Below, one piece after another: positions 45,815 through 57,344 of a stretch of DNA of 64,000 nucleotides. How positions within the stretch are numbered: position 1 is the stretch's first letter; the number at the start of each line of letters is the position of its first letter. This DNA is from Canna indica (lineage: Eukaryota; Streptophyta; Magnoliopsida; Zingiberales; Cannaceae). The notes under the pieces were generated by a model that ran no database searches, was not told the origin of the DNA, and was given only the letters and a program-made list of their open reading frames with translations. The DNA lies in the NCBI GenBank assembly GCA_034359265.1, contig CP136894.1, forward strand, positions 25,574,501 to 25,638,500. The letters are read 5' to 3'. The translations under genes were made by a program, and so were the position numbers.

Positions 45815-47027
45815 TTATTCCACTCTCCAAAAAAATTGCATCATATGACACAGTCCCAGAGCAGATCTCAACTGCTCAAATTTTTCTCCATTTAATGCCT
45901 TTGTGAAGATATCTGCAACTTGTTTATCTGTAGGAATGTATCCCAATTGCAACTCCATTCTTTCGACTAGCTCCCTGATGTAATGAAAACGAATATCAAT
46001 GTGTTTAGTGCGAGAATGCATAACATGGTTTTTTGAGATATTTATAGCACTGGTATTATCATAGTATAGAATCATTTCTTCCTGTTTGAAACCATAATCA
46101 AGCAATATATTCCTCATCCAAATAAGTTGTGTGCTGCAACTGCTTGCTGCTAAGTATTATGCTTCTGCTGAAGAAAGAGAGATAGAGTTTTGCTTTTTAC
46201 TTAACCAGGCCACCTAATTTATTCCAATATAAAAGCAGCCACCTGAGATACTTTTTCTGTCATCAATATTGCCAGCGTAGTCTGCATCTGTATATCCTAT
46301 TAGACAGGGGTTAGAATCAATAGAATATCAAAGGCCAAAATCTAGAGTACCTTTAACATATTTTAGAATCCGTTTAATTGTCAGTAGATGAGACTCATTT
46401 GGATTAGCTTGATATCTGGCACAGAATCCAACACTGAAACATAAGTCAAGTCTGCTAGCAGTTAGATACATAAACTGTCAATCATACTTCTGTAGAGACT
46501 CGGACCAATGCTCTTGCCTTCAACATCTTTACTTACTTTTTCAGAAATAGAGATATGACTTCTAACTACCTTGGAACTGTCTAGACCAAACTTGTGAATA
46601 AGATTTCTTACATACTTACTCTGAGAGATAAATATGCCGTCTTTAGATTGCTTTACTTGAAGACTAAGAAAATAACGCATTTCCCCCACCATGCTCATTT
46701 CAAACTCAGATTTCATGTCATCCACAAATTGTTCAACATAAATTTCAGAGGTTGAACCGAAAAACTATATCATCAATATAAATTTGAACAATTACCAACT
46801 CAGATTCCCCCACCGGGCTTTATTTCTTGTAATGTTTTCAGCTTCATCAGTCTTATTCTTAAACACCCATTTAGTTCCAATAACATTGATATTTTTTGGT
46901 CTTGAGATAAGTTCCTAAACATCATTTTGGACAAACTGCTGTAACGCTTCCGCATTCTTCTATAATTGTTATGCTTTGTATGTTTATATGATAGATGTTG
47001 AATACATGTACAAATTGTATTGTTCAT
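45815..47027 (-). pseudogene. Copia pol relic B: reverse transcriptase pieces and RNase H
   Basis: On the minus strand: INVIGTKWVFKNKTDEAEN (near 46860), then, after a deletion of the reverse-transcriptase core, LVIVQIYIDDIVF with YIDD near 46780. Next come FEMSMVGEMRYFLSLQVKQ and SQSKYVRNLIHKFGL (46462-46725), and the RNase H end YDNTSAINISKNHV, SRTKHIDIRFHY, KQVADIFTKALNGEKF (45815-46117). Stops and shifts separate the pieces. It is clearly the same family as relic A at 22240-32535 but inverted, and it is truncated at about 47030. Confidence 0.85.
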
Positions 47028-47039
47028 GATATGTGCAAA

Positions 47040-47390
47040 TCTCTAACCGTTGTTCCTTAGTTTGGTACTAATTATGTATAGGGGTTGAGGCTAGGGGATT
47101 TATATTTGTCGCTCCCATTTCCATGGCTATAGGAGCAAAGTTTGTTCCTTTGAGAAAATTGAAAAAGCTACCTAGTATGTCAATCTGTAGCCTAATTATC
47201 TTTGATATGATGCTATTTCTCCTGTACAAACATAGCTCAAACAAGTCTATGATGATAATTAACAGTTCATGGTGATGCTTCTTAGGAGAAGTCGTTGAGG
47301 AATACTCTCTAGAATATAGTACAGAAATAATGGAGATGGATGTAAGAGCTGTACACCCAAGAGAGCGAGCATGCCCTTTTCATTGATGAT
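47040..47390. other. Stretch between Copia relic B and the Harbinger element
   Basis: No gene or repeat recognised. It ends with TTA, the target triplet of the Harbinger left end. Confidence 0.4.
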
Positions 47391-47399
47391 TTAGGGGGC

Positions 47400-47560
47400 G
47401 TTTGGTTGCCCGCAAGTGCAAATACTGCAAAATCTATTGCAGAAATTTGGTTGCCCGCAAGTAGAGCTGCAACTTCTATTTGCGGGTGTTTGATTGGCCA
47501 CAAATAGAAGTTGCAACTTCTATTTGCGGCGTTTCGTTGGCCGCAAATAAAAATTGCAAC
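47400..47560. repeat. Harbinger subterminal repeats
   Basis: Four alternating copies of TTGGTTGCCCGCAAGT / TTGGCCACAAATAGAAGTTGC-like words in both orientations. Such subterminal words are likely transposase or Myb-protein contact sites. Confidence 0.65.
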
Positions 47561-47909
47561 TTGCATTAATATTTTAAAAAATAATAAATAAATTAACATT
47601 AAAAACATCAATGACCTACAAAGGACTTTACATCTAAACATTAAAGTAACATTTTGAATAAAAAAAATAAAGGACATACACAAATATAAAAGAAGTCTTT
47701 AATAATAAATTCACATAAACAAGTTCATAAAAGTCTAATGACGATTTCATATCAAAGTTTTAATAACATAAATCCCAAAGTTCATATCAAAGTCTTACAA
47801 ATTCATATATATCAAAGTCACATATCAAAATCTTACAAGTTCATATCAAAGTTTTTTAAAGATAATAAGTTCATAACAAAGTTTTTTAAAGATAACAAGT
47901 TTATCAAAG

Positions 47910-48390
47910 TCACATGTTTAACATGTCACGAATCCAAAAGTAACAGTGATGAGCAAATGCAACCATAAAAGCTCTCATTTCTCTTGTTAATGAACCGGCA
48001 ATCATACAATAGGCACGACAAAGCTGACTCTCATTAAATCCAGATATTAACATAACAACTTGATACAACCCATCTATGGAAACCTCTAGTTCCTTGTATT
48101 CTTTAATCGCCACAGCAAGCTCCTTAATATTATTTGCTACCATCATCATAATATCATCTTCATTTTTCCTATGTTTCTTTGATAATTTCTTTTTTGTTTT
48201 TCCTGAACTCGAAAAAGCTCCTTGAGTTGAATGCGCTTGTGCATGAATTGCATCAATTGAAACATCATTAGTATGGACATTAACTTCAGGAGTTGCAAAT
48301 TCAACATTATCTTCAGATTGTGGCACTCTCAAACTATCATTATCATCTTTGCTCCATCTTCCTATTGCTAGAGACCTTCCAAATATGATA
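47910..48390 (-). pseudogene. Harbinger ORF1 (Myb/SANT-like), C-terminal exon part 1
   Basis: The minus-strand frame contains IIFGRSLAIGRWSKDDNDS, a serine-rich linker, a basic KTKKKLSKKHRKNEDD block, and a helical C-terminus ending MLNM. This is the C-terminal half of the plant Myb/SANT-like protein encoded beside Harbinger transposases. The frame is split at 48390 by the solo LTR 48391-49819 and resumes at 49820-49885. In the family this protein binds the element ends with the transposase and aids its nuclear import. Confidence 0.75.
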
Positions 48391-49819
48391 TGTTGGATGG
48401 ATCTTGACACTAGAAGGGGGATTGAATAGTGTCAATCCCCTTTTTCAATTTCTTTTAACTTAATTTTGTCTTAGTTTAATGGAATTGTTCTTTAATGAAT
48501 GATATGATCACAATTTAATCACAATAATGAAAGCAAGTAAAGAGCAATGCAAACAAATCAATTTATAGTGGTTCGGCCAACCGCCTACTCAACTATCTTG
48601 GCTCCTTACCAAGGATTTCTAAACACTACTTTATAGAATGTATGTTTTCCTTTGAATACACTTAAGGATACCCTTCTCCCTCACTTGGAGAACACCTCAA
48701 TCTTATTCACCTAGGCAAAACACACTTCTACAAAGTTTACCCTAAGTGTTTCCTAGCAAGCTATCTTAACAAGAAAATAAGATTCAATAAATTACAAATT
48801 TTGGGAAAGAGCTAATGAAGAAGAAATTTGACCCAAGCTTCTTTCCACCGCCTTCTCGTCTTCAACTTGCAACTGGAAGAAGACTTCAATGAACGCAGCA
48901 AGATTAAAGAGAAAAAATCAGCGCCTGATGAAGTCAAAACTGGGAGCAGAGAGGCGCGCGCAGTTGTAGCTCGTATGAAGGCTTTAATGCTCACTTTTAA
49001 TGCTCAATTAAGTTTTGGAAAAAGTGTTTAATGAAGTTTGGTGAGGGGTATTTATAACCCCTCAGCCGAACGACCGTTCAACGGATAAAAAATCGACCAT
49101 TGAAGCCGTTCGGTCGCAAGGCCGGTCGATCAGTCGATCGACCGACGGATCGACCGCTTACAGCTGAGAGAGGTCGGTTGATCGACGGGTCTACCGACGG
49201 GTCGACCACCAACATTTCTTTCAACATTCGGTCGACTCGTCGGTCGAACGAATGGCTGCAGCGAATCACGATAGAGGCCATCTTTAGGTCGGTCGACCGC
49301 TACCTTTTTGCCAAATTTTCGTCTCTGTCAGTCGACCAACCGTTCGACCGACGCAGCCCAGCTATTTCCCCTTCGCCACATTCGGTCGACCGAATGGCTT
49401 CTGCCAATTTTTAGTGATCTCCGGTCGACCGAATGGGCTGCATCGCCATTTTATTGTCTTTATCGGTCGACCGACCAGTCGACCGATCCCAGGCTGAGGA
49501 TGATTAATTCCTTGTATTTTTACATGCTAATTCTAATGGTTTGGTTACCAAGTATCAACTTGGATAACCTTACATTTTAGTCTTGGGATAAATTATTCTA
49601 GGGACATATTGCATTAAATCTTCTTGACTTAATCTGGAGCCTTTCTTCAATGATTTCTTCTTCCGTTCTTTTGATGATCTTTTCCGTCGTCTCGTTTGAA
49701 CGGATTAGGCATGCGTATCGCAACCTCAACCTGAACTCAAAACTACACACTTGGATTAAATACATGTTTGTTATCATCAAAATAAAGATCGAGGCTTAAG
49801 AAAGACCCTTAAGCCAACA
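48391..49819 (-). mobile_element. Solo LTR of the Sirevirus-like family, perfect target duplication
   Basis: TGTTGGATGG...CCAACA, 1429 bp, the same family as the LTRs of the element at 23947-32123. It is flanked by TGATA at 48386-48390 and 49820-49824. It interrupts the Harbinger ORF1 frame. The palindrome array lies at 49070-49490. Confidence 0.95.
49070..49490. repeat. Array of GGTCGACC palindromes (LTR copy 3)
   Basis: About a dozen GGTCGACC or close variants, with partly different spacing and copy number from the arrays at 24645-25070 and 31385-31820. Confidence 0.85.
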
Positions 49820-49885
49820 TGATAGACATTTGATCGTTGAAATCAATAGGCTTGTTGATTATTGCAGCATCTTTAGGATGATTCT
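49820..49885 (-). pseudogene. Harbinger ORF1, exon piece adjoining solo LTR
   Basis: Minus-strand frame NHPKDAAIINKPIDFNDQMS leads directly across the TGATA target copy into the piece at 48390. HPKDAxxxNKPI is a conserved block of the Myb/SANT-like family. An AG acceptor precedes it, near 49886. Confidence 0.75.
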
Positions 49886-49973
49886 ATTTCAACAAAAATA
49901 CACAAAAATTTTATTAGTAAATAACTAAAACAATATAACATCTCATAAATATAACAATATAATTGTCACACCC

Positions 49974-52522
49974 CAACTGAGGGTAGTGTGACCTGCCAGG
50001 GCCTACGTCTTGCCCTGTAGCCTACTGTCTACACTGACACCAAGAAAGCCAAGACACATCGAGTAAAAGAAATCTCAACATACTTTATAAAAGGTTTTCG
50101 AAGTCACAATCTATATGTTTTCCAAAACAAGTAGAAACATCAATATCAAAATAACCGAATGTTCAAGTAACTAGTTTTACAATTCTTTTTCAATTGCAAC
50201 TGTCTGTGCAGAAACAAAACCAAACACTACTAAGCACTAGTCTAAGATTCATGGACGCCGTTACGAGATATGGCACCGCCTCCCGCCCACCAGCTGCACC
50301 ATGTCGACATGCCAAGTCATTGCTCATGCTCTGCAAAAATAAGAATAAACTGTGAGTCAACGTAGGACTCAGTGAGTGGCTCAAATGAACCTCCACATAA
50401 GCCTCAGCCATGCATATATATCATATAAGGAAACAAAGGAAATGTACAAGGAGGTAAAGTTTATTTCTAATGCGATTACCGACCCCCCCAACGGATCCAT
50501 CTGCACCAACCGAATATGATAACCTGCCATCTCGGCTTATTAAGCCTTCGGCATCTGGCCCTTAGGCCTACTCATAGAATAATATTCCGGCTATAGCCGT
50601 CCCCACCATATCAGGTAGTATCATACTGGCCATCGGCCACATCATCTCAAGATGTAATCAAATAATCCCGGGCCGTCGACTAGGATGGTCCACTAGTCTT
50701 CGAACACTGTCTGGGGTAAGGATAGCTAATCCCACCCAACTGGGGTTTGGCACCTAGCAGGCCTGCTGGCGCACCTCAAGACCCAATACTGGCCGAGCTG
50801 AGCATTGGTCATTTCCGACCTCCACGCTCCTCGGTGGACCATCTCAAACACATCACACAATCAATATCCTAGGGTTTCCATATGTACACTTCGGGCATTT
50901 GCTCGTATCTGGCCTTAATCCGGTTACAGGGTCAACAATTTATGCCGCCCTTTCAAGATGTGAACACCTACGAGTTCTAAGTTTCCAAAAATATACAATA
51001 AGTCACAGAAGTGTTATCGTCTCCTAACTACATTTCCATATAAGTGCTATGAACGTCTAGCGTCGCCTTACATGTTATCTATCCTTCTACACTGCCTTGG
51101 GTGAGAAATTCCTTGTGTCGACCTTGGAATCTGGCCCATGACCATTTTAGGGCAGCATGTATAATTCAAAGGAAAATATTCAAATATTTCCACATCTATT
51201 ATATATGACCACAATATATATACATAACAACTTTACACCACCTTAGGAATTTTAGCACAATAAGGAATAACTATCTAGCATGGCAAGGTAGTAATGAATT
51301 CAAATAAAATGTAAGACATACTAAACATGGTAACAATTTCAACATTTCAAGTTTAAAGATCTAATGCTAAGGATGGTTATAAGACTAGCATTCCTATAAT
51401 TCGAAATCAATTAAGCTACATACTATGTTTGGTGTTCTTCCTAAGTATTATCATATCTCTATGTATGATCCTTATACTCATGTAATTTCCATCTAAAGTT
51501 ACTCTCTTCTCCCCTCCCTAGCCTTGGCCGAACCATGAGCACGGAAGGCCTTGCTCGGCCATGGCCCTTAAGGTAGGAAAGGGGAAGGAGACTCTAGCTA
51601 TACCTCTAATTCTTCAATTCCGAATATAGCTTAAATATCAATGGACTGATTTACCCTTCCCTCACCCTTGGCCGAACCCTCTTCATGAGTTGTAGGGTTC
51701 ATTCGGCCACTTCAAGGAATTCCTAGGGAAGGCATGCTTCATAATGCATGAGATTTACGAGTAGAACTACATCGAGCATTGGCATAAGATCATCTAAGGG
51801 CTTTCTTACCGTCAAGTGAATCGAGAAAAAATTTGGCATGACCTTTTTTCTTTTTCCATGACTCGGCAGCCCTAGAAACTTAAAAATCGACGAAGAAACA
51901 GCAAGTCCCGACAAGAAATTCCACAAAATAGAGAACATACATCGTTGAAACCAAGATTCGTCGAAAAGATTGCGACAAACTCAACCTATCACATCTAGGG
52001 GTTCGGCTACCCGCCTCCCCCCAAGCTTCAAAACTTAACCACTCACCTAGATCGCAGAGAAACAAAGATCGGGTGACGACGACTTGAAATTTCCCAGCGA
52101 CGACGCAAAATCCCGGATCGATCCAAGCCCCCCAAGCTTTCACCTTGCTCCTCTTCCTCTCTCCCCTTAGGCAGCCTTGTGCGACTCAAGGGATGAGCCG
52201 CACAGCTGCAAGATGAGGGTTTTAATCTCTCATCTAGCTTTCCAAAGAAAGCCCCTTGCCTCACTTAACTCACACTCAATCCTCGACTAAACCCGAACTC
52301 AACTTGGGTTCCGACTCAACCCATAATATGAATCGAGTTAACCTAATTTAAGGTATGATTTCACAAAAGGAAAGTTAATCACCCAAATAGATTCCATGAA
52401 TCATTAGTCGAGTCATACCTTTTTACTCGAGGCGATCCTGAGGCTCGACTCGACTACCCCCGGGTCCGGCACGCTGCACCAAAACAAATTTTTATATTAG
52501 AAAATTTTTCCGGGTCTTACAA
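49974..52522 (-). mobile_element. Solo gypsy-like LTR (copy 4), perfect target duplication
   Basis: On the minus strand TGTAAGACCCGG...GGGGTGTGACA, 2549 bp, flanked by ATAAT at 49969-49973 and 52523-52527. It lies within the intron of Harbinger ORF1, whose exons are at 49820-49885 and 52545-52900. It matches copy 1 (109-2646) over most of its length. Donor-like GTGAGTGGTTAAG (first base 52046) and acceptor-like TTATTTTTGCAG (last base 50331) are present. Confidence 0.93.
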
Positions 52523-52544
52523 TAATACAACTTACCTTTATATA

Positions 52545-52900
52545 GCTGAGATATTTATCTCCACCCATGACTATCCTTTTTTCATTTTCGTCGCAACTCA
52601 TTCCGCTCCTCTTTCAACTTAACAATTTGCGACCATTTTTCCTCCATCATCGTAAATGATTGTAGATATTATTGTTTGTAACTTGAATGCCCACCTTCTC
52701 ATTAAGGGTCTTCACAACTTCAAATATTTGTATTTTTGAAACTTTTTTCAAATCAATCTCCTAATTGTACTTGCTCTACTAAACAATCCAACAATACTGC
52801 AGATTCTATTAATCTCCACTTAAAATTGCATGCCTTTTTACCATGGGAACTACAAGCTTGATTGCGTTAACTATTTCCATTGACTAATTTGATTGAATAA
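52545..52900 (-). pseudogene. Harbinger ORF1 (Myb/SANT-like), DNA-binding exon
   Basis: Minus-strand pieces LLDCLVEQVQLGD near 52800, LNEKVGIQVTNNNIYNHLR near 52700, KWSQIVKLKE near 52640 and IVMGGDKYLSYIK near 52555 follow the order of the Myb/SANT-like domain of plant Harbinger ORF1. Frames change and a TGA stands between NHLR and WR. It ends with a donor-like GTAAGTTG next to the ATAAT target site. Confidence 0.7.
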
Positions 52901-53040
52901 TAAACAAGAAAGAAACAACACAATTATTTGTATTCATTCCAATGATTCCAAACAAGTAGTGAAGGGAAACAAATCATTTCAAATGAACAAACAAGTAGAT
53001 ATCATTTCAAATTGACAAACAAGTAGATGTCATTTCAAAT

Positions 53041-53223
53041 TAGGGGTGAGCAAAAAAAACTGGTTTTCCGATTAAAACCGAACCGGTTTTTTCGGTTAAC
53101 CGAACCGTTTTTTCGGTTTCGGTTTTTTTTTTGGAAAAATCGGTTTTCGGTTTCGGTTTCGGTCCGAGAGGTAAAAAGTCCACCGGTTTTGGTTAACCGA
53201 CCGGTTGGATATAATTTATTAAT

Positions 53224-53263
<40 letters not shown>

Positions 53264-53762
53264 ATTTATAAATTATGAAAAATTACAAAAAAAATTACAA
53301 AAAATTTAAAAAAAATTAAAAAAATTTTAAAAAATTTTAAAAATATTAAAAAATATTAAAAAAATATTAAAAAATATTAAAAAAAATATTAAAAAAATAA
53401 AAAATTATTAAAAATATTTTAAAAAATCAAAAAAAAAAATTAAAAAATAAAAATAAAAATATTAGTTTTTGTAGAACATTATCTTAGTTCAATGGTTTCA
53501 CTTTTTTTTTCTCAATGAGAATTTGCTATTTATTTAAATTTTTCTCCATGATTTGCATAATATTATTATGTTTGTAGGTTAAAAAAATTTATTGGTTAAC
53601 CGAAAATTATTGATTAACCGAACCGAAAAAACCGAAATCGAAATAGCGGTTAACCAAAGTTAATGGACCGGTTTACGGTTAATGATTTTGAAAAACCGAA
53701 ATTAATGGACCAGTTTTGTTTTTTTGCTAATGGACCGGTTAACCGGTCCATGCTCACCCCTA
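53041..53762. mobile_element. hAT-type MITE
   Basis: Ends TAGGGGTGAGCA and TGCTCACCCCTA are 12-bp perfect inverted repeats, flanked by the 8-bp duplication TTTCAAAT (53033-53040 and 53763-53770), as expected of hAT elements. The arms are rich in CGGTTAACCG and GGTTTTTTCGG, and the centre is a (TA)n and an A-rich run. It is non-coding. It sits in the Harbinger element between ORF1 and the transposase. Confidence 0.92.
53228..53470. repeat. (TA)n and A-rich low-complexity core of the MITE
   Basis: TATATA repeats at 53232-53260 are followed by about 190 bp built almost only of A runs and TTAAAAA words. Confidence 0.85.
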
Positions 53763-53940
53763 TTTCAAATTATTCAAATTACATATTTAGTAGTTTCATT
53801 TCAAACAAGTAGATATCATTCCAAATACATGGTAGTAATCATTTCAAATGAACAAACCAAAGTAATTTAACATCTAACTAAACTTATAGAATATGATCAT
53901 CCCACATTTGAGTTGCTATATTATCTCGTATCGTCATCCA

Positions 53941-55193
53941 CTATCTAGATTCTTCGCATTGTACACGTTGGCTCGTACTTATAATGATATTATTTGTAAT
54001 CCATTGTTCTTCATTAGGAACCAAATTGTCGCCACCATTTAACATAATCCAATTATGCAAAATACAACAAGCGATGACAAGGTCCACTTGGGTTGGATAT
54101 GGAAAGAAAGACCTTAACTTAAGAATCTTGAAGCGATTTTTTAGTGAACCAAACACACACTCGACAGAAGTTCGAAGAGAAGAATGTCGAAGGTTGAACA
54201 ATTCCTTGGCATTTGAAGGACTATGAGAGGACCATTCTTTAAGGTGATATTTTACACCACGATATGGTGCAATAAAGCCTAGTCGAGTGGCATAACCAAA
54301 TAAAATTTTCCTATATTAAAAGTAAAAAATATTAATTTTGGCTTAACATAAATAATTGAATGTATTATATAAAAACATAATTATTTACCTTCAGGAACAC
54401 GCAAACCATTTGGTCTTTCTAATGCATCTCGTAATATGAGAGCATCATGTGCAGATCCTTCCCACCCAGCAAGAACATATGTAAATTTCAAATCAAAGTC
54501 AGCAATGGCAAGTACATTCTGAGTCGGGTAAGGCTTTCGCCCTTTAAAGGTCGCTACATGTTCTATTGGTCCAGAAGCATGAACATGAGTGCCATCTAAA
54601 GCACCAATACAATCATATATGTTAAACACAAAACACCAGTAACTATATAGTTTCACTTAATTATAAAATTAAAAAAAACAATTTGACAAATTTATTCACC
54701 TTAACATGAATCTACTACTCGATGTGATCCGAGAATGGGTATTGAGTGAAGGGCGCCTAATGAGCTCCCGACGAAGTTCGCCAATAGCACGTAGTAGTTC
54801 ATTGAAATATCGACTAACTGTCTCTCCGGAACGCAGAAAAATATGTCCCACCACCCTCTTTCTTACATTATGTTTGATGGTATGCAAAAACATTGCTACT
54901 TGTTCCTCTAATGTAACATTAAGAGTGTCATGCAATAAATGTCTTTCCCTTAAGATATCACATAACTTGAAAATTTTAGCTATCTTCATTCGTATCATGC
55001 TAATGCAGCTAGTATCAGAACCATAGTATAATTTCGATAGATATTCATATCTTTGTAAGTTTCTATGAATACGTGGAGCATATGAATCCCTAGAAATCCT
55101 TCTTTTGTATCGTTGTAATATCAAATATGCATATTGTCCTAGCAACCCAACAAGCTCCACAATATTGAAGGGTAGAGAATTTTCATTCATCAT
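53941..55193 (-). CDS. PIF/Harbinger transposase (HARBI1-like nuclease)
   Basis: Three open pieces on the minus strand. 55193-54696 has the N-terminal helical region with KLCDILRERHLL, EEQVAMFLHTIKHNVRKR and FLRSGETVSRYFNELLRAI. 54656-54381 has CIGALDGTHVHA (first catalytic D) and AGWEGSAHDALILRDAL (second D). 54312-53941 has GFIAPYRGVKYHLKEW and SVECVFGSLKNRFKIL (catalytic E), then the cysteine-rich DLVIACCILHNWI and the natural C-terminus. Two short introns separate the pieces (about 54657-54695 and 54313-54380). A block normally reading like VDAGY just before GYATRLG is shortened. The three catalytic residues are all present, so this copy looks less decayed than ORF1. Confidence 0.88.
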
Positions 55194-57344
55194 CTAATAA
55201 ACAAAATAGAATAAAATTTTATAAAATAACATATAAAGCATGAATACCAGTGATGTCATTAGCATTTCCAATTGGATGTGCTTAAACAAGGTAGTCTCAA
55301 TCCAATTGATACAAGTATTAACTAATAATAGCAAACACAACAAAATAACTAATAACAATCAGAATAGGCAATCATGAATAGCAATCAGAATACTAATCAA
55401 TCACTGGAGTTATACTGATATCAATTCAATACTGATATAAGATACTGATTGCATTATGGGCCATGACTGAAGTAAGATACTGATTGGTAGGGGAGAGTGA
55501 AGGCTGTTGGAGATCCAATTGCAATAGATCATATGAAGTAGCTGAGAAGTTGCTTTCTGGAGTGTGGGAAGGAGACCTCAAGTCAACAGACTTCATCTTT
55601 GACTTTGTCTGAGGGAGCTTAAGAAAAAAAACACTCTGCTTTTGATCCTTGAAATGCCCAAACTTTACTTTTCAGTGGTTCTTATTCTACTAATTTGTTC
55701 ATATATAGACCTGAAAGACTTGACTCTTCCAAATCTGCAATCAACAACCTCTATCCTTTAACTGTAATCCCTTCATCACTCTTGAAGGGAATGCAGTTTG
55801 CTTTCTTTTGAAAAATAGTTAGCAATCAACAATGATCTAGTTTAATTTGACATGGTAGTTGTTGTATTGCCAAGGTAAATAAATCAAATCATCAAAGTGA
55901 TCCAAACTGACAATTAAATTTCTCATATCAAGCAGTTGCAGAAAAAAAAAAGAGATAGGGAGAAGAGAAACTTCTCTAGCATTTCCCAACAACTATAAAT
56001 CAGACAGGAAAAACTGATAAGCAAAGGAACTAAACATGGACATGATATTTGGAAGAGTAACCTTAGCATTATGCTTACATCAATTTTAACCATGCTAAGG
56101 TTACTCTTCCAAATTGTTTCTTCTGAAACAATTTTAACTTTGAATTAATCTCAAGTGAGCTTCAGCAAATTCAAAGAACGTTCCTTTATTGGATACAGCT
56201 AGATAGTGGATAGTGGATAGTGGATACTGCTGCTGCTGATCACAAGTATATCATGAACCAAAACAAGTTACTTGATACATCTCTTATACCAAATGCATTT
56301 TGGACAGACATAAGTTTGTCGGACAGGAAAATATTAATAACTTGAGTTGATCACAAGAATGATATGATACTTCACCAGAAACTATAATGTTAGTATTAAA
56401 ATTAGCAAAAATTCATAGTTCAATATTATTATGATTAATGATAAGAATGTGAAGACAATTTAGCTCTACAAACATTTTTTTTAGCTCTTTTAAGAACTTT
56501 CTTTATTCTAGATACAAGAACTTTATGATTCATAGAGGAACTAATTCATCAATACTAATGAAGTTGGCAAGGCAAAGTGCTATGCCCTTGAGCCACAATC
56601 TTTTAACTTGATACAAACAAGGAATACACAAGAAGAATGAGAGACATTCAAATATTATTCTTAACATTTTAAACCAATCAACCAAATGAGCAACTTTAAA
56701 CAAAGTGGTGAAAGCTAATCCCTAGAACCGGAGTTCATAAACTGAATTAAAAAAAACAACTTTAACGCCTCATACTTTTCATAAACCAGAGTTCATAACC
56801 AAGGAGCAAAGTGGTCAAAGCTAATCCCTAGAACCGGAGTTCATAAACTGAATTGAAAAAAACAACTTTAACGCCTCATACTTTTCATAAACCTGAGTTC
56901 ATAAACAAGGAGCAAAGTGTTCATAGCTAATCTCATACTTTTCTATAAGGTGCACTCAAGATCACTCAGATCACTTTTCTATAAGTTTTGAGTTGACTCA
57001 ACAAGATGTTGAACTAGTATGCTGTTTATTAGTTGTTTTATCATTTGGAAAGTTTGGTTGATTTAGAAACTTTCATATCTGATACAAGCATATATGAAAA
57101 GACCAAATTCTGAAAAAGCATATCTGAAACAGGCATGGAAAATTTCACAACAAATCCATATCAAGCATGCAACACCAACAGAAAATACCAAATAAATCGA
57201 TTGAAATCTCTAGATACCCAAATTCTGAAACAAGTCATAGCAGAAATACAGGAATTGTGTTCAAGTGACAGAGTTCACAACAAATTAGTGAAAATAATTA
57301 TAGAATATTTTATCAGCCAAAAATCAAAGAAAAAATAGTCTTTA
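55194..57344. other. Stretch with no gene recognised
   Basis: About 2.1 kb of AT-rich DNA. It contains the 106-bp tandem duplication at 56701-56912. No frame with a domain was found. The missing right end of the Harbinger element was searched for here without success. Confidence 0.5.
56701..56940. repeat. 106-bp tandem duplication
   Basis: Units 56701-56806 and 56807-56912 are nearly identical (CAAAGTGGT..AAAGCTAATCCC onward). A partial third unit follows to about 56940. Confidence 0.9.

Larger units (their letters stand above)
47394..55193 (-). mobile_element. PIF/Harbinger transposon, left end present, right end not found
   Basis: The left end is GGGGGCGTTTGGTTGCCCGC after TTA, the classic PIF/Harbinger start and target triplet. 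Subterminal repeats of TTTGGTTGCCCGCAAGT and GCAACTTCTATTTGCGG occupy 47400-47560. Two genes are present, both on the minus strand: a Myb/SANT-like ORF1 and a transposase. Three later insertions lie within it. A matching right end (CAACCAAACGCCCCC) was not seen downstream of the transposase to about 58600, so that end is deleted or too diverged; the stated end is that of the transposase gene. Confidence 0.8.
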
